This document shows, piece after piece, positions 1 to 5,304 of a stretch of DNA of 5,304 nt. The position numbers were made by a program, and so were the translations under genes. Source of the DNA: Gammaproteobacteria bacterium (GTDB lineage: Bacteria > Pseudomonadota > Gammaproteobacteria > UBA9214); NCBI GenBank assembly GCA_030635865.1, contig DAOVYA010000136.1, forward strand, positions 1-5,304, read 5' to 3'. The notes beneath the pieces are model-generated. The model made no database searches. It saw only the letters and a list, made by a program, of their open reading frames with translations, and was not told the DNA's origin. Each line of letters begins with the position of its first letter. Position 1 is the first letter of the stretch.

Positions 1-5
1 AACAG

Positions 6-398
6 GTGAATATTCGCGCCGATCTGTTCAATCGATGCCGGCTTGCACTAAACCACAGTAATACCGATTGCGCCTTCATACCGGTTCGCAGCATGCAGTT
101 TCAGGCCGTTATTAGCCGTGACGAAATCATATATGTCGATAACCAGGGCTACCGGGTACAGGATGGTCAGGGTGGCCGCCTCATTGTTTTGGCCTGGGAC
201 CTGACCGCTGCAGACAAGCGAGACTCACTAACAGACCCGGTGCCAATCGAGATTATTTATTTTCACAAGAACTTGCGGGACATCCAGCGTCGATTAATAG
301 GTGAATTTCCCACGGCACTCAGTCGACACGAAGAAACAGAGCATAGCCATGAAGATCGCTCGCAGGCCGCAGATATAATTCCATTTACGGGGCGGTGA
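6..398 (+). CDS. Hypothetical protein, possibly 5'-partial, convergent with cbbO
   Basis: I do not recognise this 130-residue protein. It is the only long open frame in the first 400 bases, and it stops with TGA 25 bases from the end of the opposing cbbO, which supports a real gene. The GTG at position 6 is the first possible start inside the window, but the frame is open to the left edge and no ribosome-binding site can be judged, so the true start may lie upstream. An ATG at 93 (residue 30) is an alternative. The protein looks soluble, with no signal peptide or membrane segment. Residues 30-90 have a beta-rich pattern (VISRDEIIYVDNQGYRV, then RLIVLAWDL and IEIIYFHKN). The tail after residue 105 is polar and His-rich (H108, H113, H115) and ends IIPFTGR. 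It converges on the operon, so a shared role with RuBisCO cannot be inferred from position alone. Confidence 0.6.
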   Translation: MNIRADLFNRCRLALNHSNTDCAFIPVRSMQFQAVISRDEIIYVDNQGYRVQDGQGGRLIVLAWDLTAADKRDSLTDPVPIEIIYFHKNLRDIQRRLIGEFPTALSRHEETEHSHEDRSQAADIIPFTGR

Positions 399-423
399 CA
401 GCTGGCATGGTGTGATGACCAAA

Positions 424-2763
424 CTAGGCTGTCAAACTGGCGAACAGTGTCGGCAGTTTTTCCGGCAACCTGTCGACGTTGTCAATGATCGTATAGTTGT
501 TCGCCCCAAAGATACGTTTCACGTAATCATCGGCATTTGGATCCAGCGTCAGGCAATAACTGAGTACACCCTTGCTGTAGAGTTCTTCAACGGCCTTTTT
601 GGTATCATGACGCAGGTGCTGCGGATCCCGCTCATCTACATCGGCTGGTTCACCATCGGTAACCAGCAGGATCAGTTTGCGCTTTTCCTGCTGCTTTAAT
701 AAATGATGCCCGGCGTGGCGGAGTGCCGCACCCATGCGCGTAGAAAGACCACCCCTCATGCCCGCAAGGCGGGACTTCGCTTCATCATCAAAATGCTGGG
801 AAAAATCCTTGAATCGGTAGTACTGCACATCGTGGCGTCCATCCGATGCAAAGCCGTGAATTGCGAAGGGATCGCCAATACCCTCGATTGCGGTGGACAC
901 CAGTGTGGCCGCTTCCCGTGTCAGTTGAAGGACGGTTTTATCCGAACCACTCACGGTCTCGTTTGTAGATTCTGACAGGTCCAGTAGAAGTATTACTGAT
1001 AGATCCCGGCTCTTGAGAACATTGCGCATGGTTATGCGTGGGTTGGGTTGCTCACCCATACGAATTGCAACCATGGCATCAATGGCTGCATTAATATCGA
1101 TTTCATCACCGTCTTCCATATTGCGTACACGCTGAACACCCGCGGGTGTCAGCAGATCGATGATCTGTCTGATGCGATGCGCAACCGGCTTGTATTCGGT
1201 GATGATATCCCGGATCTCATCCGGGTCGCCCATTGGCTGGCGGCGTTCGTAGACAGTCGCCCAGTCCGGGCGTGCCAACTGGATCTGGTAATCCCATTCG
1301 GAATAATGATACGGGTCCGAAACCGGCTCCTTACCCCACATTTCATTGAAGCTTTTCGTACTTTCCAAATCGTCCTCGTAGGGATACATTTCGGTTGAGC
1401 AGGTCCAGATCTCCTGCGCATCGTCACCGGCGTTCTCTACATCAACAGTGTTGGCCATTTCCATCACACTGACGGTCTTTCGAACCTGACGTTGACTCGC
1501 AGGTACGTATTCGTTCTCGACTTCCCAGCTCAGTTCTGCGAACTCCCAGACAAAGCGATTGTCGTCCCGATACGGGATGCGTATACGTTCCAGTATGCGC
1601 AGACTGGGGACTTCCTTGCGCGCAGAAAAGTGATTAAACAGTTCGAGCCCCATGTGCCATGAAAACTGCGGATCATCCTGATGCTCATCAATCTGCTGAT
1701 GGAAACGATCAGCAAATTCGTTGAGCTCGGACTGCTCACAGCGAACTGCAGAATCGAGGAGCATCAATGCCATTTTCTCCAGCATCACCATGCTCGGGTG
1801 TTCAGGTGCCTTGTCATACTCCAGAGCCAGTAAAGAACCCCACAGTTTCCCAAGGCCAGGAAATTCCTGAATGGCTTTATATTCGATGCGAGCATCTTCA
1901 AGCAGCCCGATAAAACTCATTTGTGCCGGTGAAAGTTCTTCTGCTGAAATCGCAGCACTTGTATAACTCATGTGTGCAGCCATATGAGCAGCAGTGGCAC
2001 GATAAACCTCGAGTCCTGGAATATCACCAATGTCATCAACCGCATCAGGCATATGCAGCACGTGCGTTTCTATATACGGACGAAAATCGGCAAAGTCGGC
2101 ACCCGTGGGGCGCAGAAAAAAATCCCGCCCCCATAGCGCGCGCAAGTAGAAGTTGAGTTTACGCTGGGTCTTCACAAACAATATGCCGCGGCGCTCTTTC
2201 TGCAGCATCGCCTGGCTGTCCCTGGATTCCAGGTTAAAGTAGGCGGTCAGATTATCGTAGTCACGCCGATAGGCCTGTGCCCCAAAGTTACACCAGCGAC
2301 GCAGCCCGCTTAACGTAAGCTTTGATAGCAAATCGTCAATATGATTGAGCATCGGCCGAACACCACGTGAAGCGGTTGAAGCCAGCTGATGTATTAATGT
2401 TAGATAGCCGCGAAATAGTTCGGCATCGCCCAGGCGGCGTGCGGCTGACGGCATGCTATTGAAGAATAACTCGATGACTTCGCCTGAAGTCATCGATGAA
2501 AGTTTCATCGCACCAGTCAGGCAGTCCGAGATGACGTCCTCTCCGCACTCCTTTGCGACCGAGGGGATCTCCTGCAGATAGGTAGTAACGACACCACTGC
2601 CACGACCAAGATTGGACAGGGCCTTGGCACCATCCAGGAATTCCTCAAGACCCGCGGGCGACATAACCCGGGAGGCTTCCTGAAACGTCGCCTCCAGCAC
2701 GACGCGGATTTCGGGTGCCGCGTCCCTCAGTGCTTCGTCGTAGTCCTCGAGTTTTATTGACAT
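424..2763 (-). CDS. cbbO: CbbO, RuBisCO activase adaptor subunit with VWA domain
   Basis: CbbO (779 aa, about the usual size) is the adaptor of the CbbQO RuBisCO activase. From published work on the family, one CbbO binds a CbbQ hexamer and contacts the RuBisCO large subunit through a metal site in its VWA domain. Visible here: a mostly helical N-terminal region to about residue 240; a central NorD/CobT-like block with HMAAH at 260-264 and LLEDARIEY near 287-295; an acidic, Trp/Tyr-rich linker at about 440-505 containing SEWDYQ; and a C-terminal VWA domain at about 586-779. The MIDAS is complete: DLSES at 595-599, Thr675 in GGLSTRMG, and Asp703 in VTDGEP. The ATG start is the first in frame after cbbQ, 26 nt downstream of its stop. 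It has only a poor Shine-Dalgarno, so translational coupling is likely. The relative NorD is the main alternative family; linkage to cbbLS and cbbQ favours CbbO. Confidence 0.96.
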   Translation of the reverse strand: MSIKLEDYDEALRDAAPEIRVVLEATFQEASRVMSPAGLEEFLDGAKALSNLGRGSGVVTTYLQEIPSVAKECGEDVISDCLTGAMKLSSMTSGEVIELFFNSMPSAARRLGDAELFRGYLTLIHQLASTASRGVRPMLNHIDDLLSKLTLSGLRRWCNFGAQAYRRDYDNLTAYFNLESRDSQAMLQKERRGILFVKTQRKLNFYLRALWGRDFFLRPTGADFADFRPYIETHVLHMPDAVDDIGDIPGLEVYRATAAHMAAHMSYTSAAISAEELSPAQMSFIGLLEDARIEYKAIQEFPGLGKLWGSLLALEYDKAPEHPSMVMLEKMALMLLDSAVRCEQSELNEFADRFHQQIDEHQDDPQFSWHMGLELFNHFSARKEVPSLRILERIRIPYRDDNRFVWEFAELSWEVENEYVPASQRQVRKTVSVMEMANTVDVENAGDDAQEIWTCSTEMYPYEDDLESTKSFNEMWGKEPVSDPYHYSEWDYQIQLARPDWATVYERRQPMGDPDEIRDIITEYKPVAHRIRQIIDLLTPAGVQRVRNMEDGDEIDINAAIDAMVAIRMGEQPNPRITMRNVLKSRDLSVILLLDLSESTNETVSGSDKTVLQLTREAATLVSTAIEGIGDPFAIHGFASDGRHDVQYYRFKDFSQHFDDEAKSRLAGMRGGLSTRMGAALRHAGHHLLKQQEKRKLILLVTDGEPADVDERDPQHLRHDTKKAVEELYSKGVLSYCLTLDPNADDYVKRIFGANNYTIIDNVDRLPEKLPTLFASLTA
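434..461 (+). terminator. Candidate weak terminator for the plus-strand gene
   Basis: A 26-base inverted repeat spans 434-459: AAACTG, one G.G mismatch, CGA, a 6-base loop, TCG, then CAGTTT. It is followed by two more T, giving a run of five T at 457-461. It sits 36 bases after the stop of the plus-strand gene and inside the last codons of cbbO on the other strand. The stem is A/T-rich at its base and the T-run is short, so it would be a weak terminator. On the minus strand no T-run follows it, so it is unlikely to end cbbO transcription. Confidence 0.3.
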
Positions 2764-2784
2764 GTCAGTGGCCTGACCAGGTCA
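2764..2784 (-). promoter_or_regulatory. Inverted repeats over the cbbO translation start region
   Basis: The short cbbQ-cbbO gap contains two overlapping inverted repeats. On the minus strand GTCAG-GCCA-CTGAC (2777-2764) can fold as a 5-bp hairpin directly abutting the cbbO ATG. It overlaps the 11-base palindrome TGACCTGGTCA (2784-2774). The only Shine-Dalgarno-like triplet, AGG, lies in this hairpin. The repeats are read directly; an effect on cbbO translation is inference, and a 5-bp stem is modest. Confidence 0.3.
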
Positions 2785-2789
2785 AAGAA

Positions 2790-3602
2790 TCAACCAAAGA
2801 ACGTCTGAACGGCTGCATTCAGCGTGTCGCGCATATCCGGATCATCAGTCAGCGGTGTCACCATGGTCATGCTGCAAGCCGCTTCGGCCTCGACACCTTT
2901 GGCGATCAACTGGCCTGCATAGACCAGGAGGCGTGTTGAGATACCTTCGTCAAGACCATGTCCCTTCAGGTTACGTGCCCGGTGAGCGATCTGGACCAGT
3001 TTCTTTGCAGTCGATTTATCGACACCGGACTCCCTGGCCACGATTTGAATCTCTATTTCCTCTTCAGGATAGTCGAAATCGAGACCACCAAAACGCTGCT
3101 TGGTCGACTGCTTGAGGTCTTTCATCAGGCTTTGGTAGCCAGGATTGTAGGAAATCACGAGTTGAAAATCTGTATGCGCCCTGATCAATTCACCTTTCTT
3201 GTCGAGCGGCAAGGTACGACGATGGTCGGTTAGCGGGTGTATAACAACAGTGGTATCCTGGCGCGCCTCGACAACCTCGTCGAGATAGCAGATCGCTCCC
3301 AGGCGCGCCGCGGTCGTCAATGGACCGTCCTGCCACTTGGTGCCCTCCTTGTCGAGCAGAAAACGGCCTACCAGGTCAGATGCGGTCATGTCTTCGTTAC
3401 AGGCAACGGTGATCAGGGGCTTGCCCAGTTTCCAGGCCATATATTCAACAAAGCGCGATTTTCCGCAGCCGGTCGGGCCCTTTAACATCATGGGCATACG
3501 CACTTCGTAGGCCGACGCATAGAGATCAAGTTCGTTTCCTACGGCTTCATAATAAGGCTCGTTCTTGATCTTGTATTGCTCAATATTAACTGATTCAGAC
3601 AT
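2790..3602 (-). CDS. cbbQ: CbbQ, MoxR-family AAA+ ATPase of the CbbQO RuBisCO activase
   Basis: CbbQ is the ATP-driven hexameric motor that, with CbbO, remodels inhibited form I RuBisCO so that tight-binding sugar phosphates are released. The 270-aa length is normal for the family. In order: Walker A GPTGCGKS at 42-49; Walker B ICYLDEV at 104-110 (Asp108, Glu109); sensor 1 at VISYNP (Asn153); an arginine-finger candidate at Arg170 in KQRFGG; and sensor 2 Arg224 in ISTRLL. All ATPase residues are intact. The ATG start is preceded by AAAAGGTG with a 6-nt spacing from AAGG, a good ribosome-binding site. The gene begins 23 nt after the 103-aa gene and is followed after 26 nt by cbbO, so the three are probably one transcript. 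NirQ/NorQ are close relatives; the RuBisCO context decides the name. Confidence 0.97.
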   Translation of the reverse strand: MSESVNIEQYKIKNEPYYEAVGNELDLYASAYEVRMPMMLKGPTGCGKSRFVEYMAWKLGKPLITVACNEDMTASDLVGRFLLDKEGTKWQDGPLTTAARLGAICYLDEVVEARQDTTVVIHPLTDHRRTLPLDKKGELIRAHTDFQLVISYNPGYQSLMKDLKQSTKQRFGGLDFDYPEEEIEIQIVARESGVDKSTAKKLVQIAHRARNLKGHGLDEGISTRLLVYAGQLIAKGVEAEAACSMTMVTPLTDDPDMRDTLNAAVQTFFG

Positions 3603-3625
3603 AACGCACCTTTTCCAGTTCGTGT

Positions 3626-3937
3626 TTACTTGTCATCAACGGTTTCAAGTTCCCCTGACCAACCGGCTGCCTTCGCTTCTTCTATGGCTTTCCCGTGTAT
3701 TCGCTGATGGCGTTCAAGCAAGGTTTCGGGTAGCTGGCTGACCATGCAGCCATACTTGTCCCACTCGGTATTGACCTTGTCCAGCAGGTTATCGATCTGG
3801 CCCTGGTTCCAGCCCTCACAGGTTTCTGTTTCCGGGATCAGTTCAAAAACCCAGGCATCACGCACAATCTTGCCGATGGTAGTCATCGCACCACGGACGT
3901 CGTTATTGATTCCTACGTATGTATTAGGTCTTGTCAT
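3626..3937 (-). CDS. Unrecognised 103-aa protein between cbbS and cbbQ
   Basis: I cannot assign this protein to a named family. It is small (about 11-12 kDa), acidic and apparently soluble, without a signal peptide or membrane segment. It has four Trp (29, 43, 59, 93), two Cys (40, 64) and an RHQRIH stretch at 77-82. Residues 45-92 look helical, with DNLLDKVNTEWDKYG and LLERHQRIHGKAIEEAKAAG. The N-terminal half contains GINNDVRGAM and DAWVFELIPETETCEGW, which look like conserved motifs. It lies on the same strand as its neighbours, 65 nt after cbbS and 23 nt before cbbQ. Its place between RuBisCO and its activase suggests a linked role, but that is inference. The ATG at 3937 is chosen because the motif-like N-terminus starts at once; Met18 is a less likely start. 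The only Shine-Dalgarno-like sequence (AGGGG, 11 nt upstream) is inside the preceding terminator stem. Confidence 0.85.
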   Translation of the reverse strand: MTRPNTYVGINNDVRGAMTTIGKIVRDAWVFELIPETETCEGWNQGQIDNLLDKVNTEWDKYGCMVSQLPETLLERHQRIHGKAIEEAKAAGWSGELETVDDK

Positions 3938-3940
3938 AAT

Positions 3941-3979
3941 AAAAAAAGCCCCTGTCCGTACAAATAGCGGGCAGGGGCT
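3941..3979 (-). terminator. Intrinsic terminator / attenuator after cbbS
   Basis: In transcript direction the arm AGCCCCTGCCCG (3979-3968), a 9-nt loop and the arm CGGACAGGGGCT (3958-3947) form a 12-position GC-rich stem with a single C/A mismatch. Seven T follow at 3947-3941 (the first T also pairs at the base of the stem). It lies 23 nt after the cbbS stop and ends just before the ATG of the next gene at 3937. This is a canonical Rho-independent terminator on the minus strand; the plus strand has no T-run after the stem. Because the same-strand genes downstream have no other obvious promoter, it probably works as a partial terminator that lowers expression of the 103-aa gene, cbbQ and cbbO relative to cbbLS. 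Confidence 0.88.
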
Positions 3980-4002
3980 CTATTACACGCTAACCGTGCG
4001 GC

Positions 4003-4362
4003 TTAAACAGACACTCCACGGTAGATCATCATGGCCGCACCTGCAGACTGTGCAAAGTTGTCGAAACCCAATAACCGAACATGATTTTTCGGATGAGCCT
4101 TGTGGCAGGCTTCGAGCTCGGCCAGGATGGTGTCGACATTGGTCTCACCAAACATTGGCAGTTTCCACATATACCAGTAATTGCTGGCTGCATTTTCCGG
4201 TTCAGTATGTTCAATACCCGGATTCCAGCCCTTGTCAACAATGTACTGGATCTGGGCACGGATAGATTCCGCGCTTAAAGTAGGCAGGTAAGAAAAAGTT
4301 TCAAACTTGCGGCTTTGGGCGGGATCGCTCAAACTCGAGTTGTAATCTTGTACGTCACTCAT
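4003..4362 (-). CDS. cbbS: RuBisCO small subunit, form IA (IAq type)
   Basis: The small subunit caps the L8 core of form I RuBisCO and is needed for full activity. All hallmarks are present in its 119 residues: ETFSYLP at 21-27, GWNPGIEH at 45-52, [11 protein letters not shown] at 62-72, VRLLGFDN at 95-102 and YRG at 114-116. Compared from memory with carboxysomal CbbS (about 110 aa), residues 12-18 (SDPAQSR) are an N-terminal insertion. A six-residue insertion at this place is described for IAq small subunits of cbbLSQO operons; here it aligns as about six or seven residues. The ATG start has a GGAG Shine-Dalgarno 9 nt upstream. The gene follows cbbL after 87 nt and is closed by a strong terminator, so cbbL-cbbS is the main transcription unit. 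Confidence 0.98.
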   Translation of the reverse strand: MSDVQDYNSSLSDPAQSRKFETFSYLPTLSAESIRAQIQYIVDKGWNPGIEHTEPENAASNYWYMWKLPMFGETNVDTILAELEACHKAHPKNHVRLLGFDNFAQSAGAAMMIYRGVSV

Positions 4363-4396
4363 TTAACTATTCTCCGGTTTATCAATTGAATTTGAT

Positions 4397-4430
4397 TGGT
4401 CAGGCGAGACCCGCAAGTCTCACCTGACCA
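4397..4430 (-). promoter_or_regulatory. Strong hairpin in the cbbL-cbbS intergenic region
   Basis: On the minus-strand transcript, TGGTCAGGTGAGAC (4430-4417) pairs with GTCTCGCCTGACCA (4410-4397) across a 6-nt loop, a 14-bp stem with one G.U wobble and no mismatch. It starts 19 nt after the cbbL stop. No T-run follows (ATCAAATTC), so it is not a terminator. It is better explained as an mRNA stabiliser or processing element protecting the 3' end of the cbbL message, or as a spacer structure before cbbS. A small repeat, ATCAA-6nt-TTGAT (4396-4381), lies between it and the cbbS ribosome-binding site. Confidence 0.75.
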
Positions 4431-4449
4431 GTTTCAAGCGGCAACGCGC

Positions 4450-5304
4450 TTACTTATGTGCGACGTCGATTTTGTCAACCGTATCAAATTCGAACTTGAT
4501 CTCTTTCCAGGTTTCCATGGCGATTTTGAGTTCCGGGCTGTGAGCAGCCGCAGCGGTAAGGATATCCTTACTCTCTTTCTCAAGTTCACGACCCTGGTTA
4601 CGAGCCTCCACACAGGCTTCAACCGCAACACGGTTAGCAGCAGCACCTGCGGCGTTGCCCCATGGGTGACCCAGCGTACCGCCGCCAAACTGCAGTACTG
4701 AATCATCACCAAAGATGCTAACCAGTGCAGGCATGTGCCAGACATGGATACCGCCAGAAGCAACGGCGAATACACCCGGCATTGAACCCCAGTCCTGATC
4801 AAAGAAGATACCGCGTGAACGGTCTTCCTTGATGTAGGAGTCGCGCAGCAGATCGATCCAGCCCAGGGTTGCATCACGGTCACCCTCAAGCTTACCGACA
4901 ACGGTACCGGTATGCAGGTGGTCACCACCGGACAGACGCAGGATCTTGGTCAGTACACGGAAGTGAATACCATGATGGGGATTACGGTCGAGTACCGCGT
5001 GCATGGCACGGTGAATGTGCAGCAGCATGCCGTTACCCTGACACCATTGAGCCAGCTGGGTATTTGCAGACAGACCACCGGTCAGGTAATCATGCATGAT
5101 GATCGGCGCGCCAATTTCCTTGGCGTACTCGGCACGTACCATCATCTCGTCAGCAGTCGGTGCCGTTACGTTCAGGTAGTGACCCTTACGCTCACCGGTT
5201 TCAGCCTCGGCTTTCTGAATGGCTTCCATGACGAAGTCGAAACGGTGACGCCAGCGCATGAACGGCTGAGAGTTGACGTTCTCGTCGTCCTTGGTGAAGT
5301 CCAG
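4450..5304 (-). CDS. cbbL: RuBisCO large subunit, form IA, 3' part
   Basis: This is the catalytic subunit of ribulose-1,5-bisphosphate carboxylase/oxygenase in the Calvin-Benson-Bassham cycle. The window holds the C-terminal 284 residues, starting LDFTKDDE; roughly the first 190 residues lie beyond the right edge. By alignment from memory, local residue n equals spinach residue n+196 with no indels at the sites checked. The active site in this part is intact: carbamylated Lys201 and Mg ligands Asp203 and Glu204 (local 5, 7, 8), His294/Arg295/His298 in HIHRAMH, His327 in [11 protein letters not shown], loop 6 Lys334, Ser379 in ASGGIHVWH, and the phosphate-binding FGGG at 402-405. The sequence is form IA-like and ends IDVAHK then TAA. 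Any CbbR-controlled promoter upstream of cbbL is outside the window. Confidence 0.98.
   Translation of the reverse strand: MDFTKDDENVNSQPFMRWRHRFDFVMEAIQKAEAETGERKGHYLNVTAPTADEMMVRAEYAKEIGAPIIMHDYLTGGLSANTQLAQWCQGNGMLLHIHRAMHAVLDRNPHHGIHFRVLTKILRLSGGDHLHTGTVVGKLEGDRDATLGWIDLLRDSYIKEDRSRGIFFDQDWGSMPGVFAVASGGIHVWHMPALVSIFGDDSVLQFGGGTLGHPWGNAAGAAANRVAVEACVEARNQGRELEKESKDILTAAAAHSPELKIAMETWKEIKFEFDTVDKIDVAHK

Noticed and set aside
1149..1427. Alternative minus-strand frame inside cbbO suggesting a frameshift
   Set aside because: The cbbO frame is continuous through the linker and VWA domain with all MIDAS residues, so no frameshift is needed.
424..3602. NirQ/NorQ-NorD denitrification pair instead of cbbQO
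   Set aside because: The families are related, but the pair directly follows cbbLS and no nitric oxide reductase genes are present.
2790..3602. CbbX-type red RuBisCO activase
   Set aside because: The ATPase has the MoxR/CbbQ motif layout, is followed by cbbO, and the RuBisCO is form IA (green type), not the red type served by CbbX.
3675..3820. Possible zinc finger in the 103-aa protein (C40, C64, H77, H81)
   Set aside because: The spacing is unlike known zinc fingers and the Cys are isolated; nothing else supports metal binding.
3981..4002. Small inverted repeat CACG/CGTG just after the cbbS stop
   Set aside because: It is only a 4-bp stem, expected by chance, and the strong terminator beside it explains the gap.
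3744..4265. 173-codon plus-strand open frame antisense to cbbS and the 103-aa gene
   Set aside because: It runs through the terminator and across two well-supported minus-strand genes. Its translation is low-complexity in character with no motif, so it is a frame shadow.
4434..4928. 164-codon minus-strand frame overlapping cbbL
   Set aside because: It overlaps the intact, highly conserved RuBisCO large subunit frame out of phase and resembles no protein.

Overview
The window holds the 3' part of a form I RuBisCO operon from a bacterial chemoautotroph, almost entirely on the minus strand. Read in the direction of transcription (right to left), the order is cbbL (3' 855 nt only; the 5' end lies beyond position 5304), cbbS, an unrecognised 103-codon gene, cbbQ and cbbO. 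A separate 130-codon gene of unknown function enters from the left edge on the plus strand and converges on cbbO. No RNA genes, insertion sequences or CRISPR arrays were seen.

The gene content (form IA large and small subunits followed by the CbbQ AAA+ ATPase and the CbbO von Willebrand A protein) is the non-carboxysomal 'IAq' arrangement. It is typical of sulfur-oxidising, nitrifying and iron-oxidising Proteobacteria. The protein sequences look most like those of gammaproteobacterial sulfur oxidisers (Chromatiales/Thiotrichales-like), but this is judged from memory of the families, not from a search. CbbS carries the short N-terminal insertion expected of IAq enzymes, and no carboxysome genes follow cbbS inside the window.

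Layout: 4450-5304 cbbL; 4363-4449 an 87-nt gap with a strong 14-bp hairpin; 4003-4362 cbbS; 3938-4002 a 65-nt gap with a textbook intrinsic terminator whose U-tract ends three bases before the next start codon; 3626-3937 the 103-aa gene; 3600-2790 cbbQ after a 23-nt gap; 2763-424 cbbO after a 26-nt gap with poor ribosome-binding signals; 6-398 the convergent plus-strand gene.

How it works together: CbbL8S8 fixes CO2. CbbQ (hexameric MoxR-type AAA+ motor) and CbbO (adaptor with a MIDAS metal site) form the CbbQO activase that removes inhibitory sugar phosphates from RuBisCO. The terminator between cbbS and the downstream genes would give abundant RuBisCO mRNA and only limited read-through into the activase genes. 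The least explained parts are the 103-aa protein wedged between RuBisCO and its activase, and the terminator hairpin that also covers the only plausible Shine-Dalgarno sequence of that gene.
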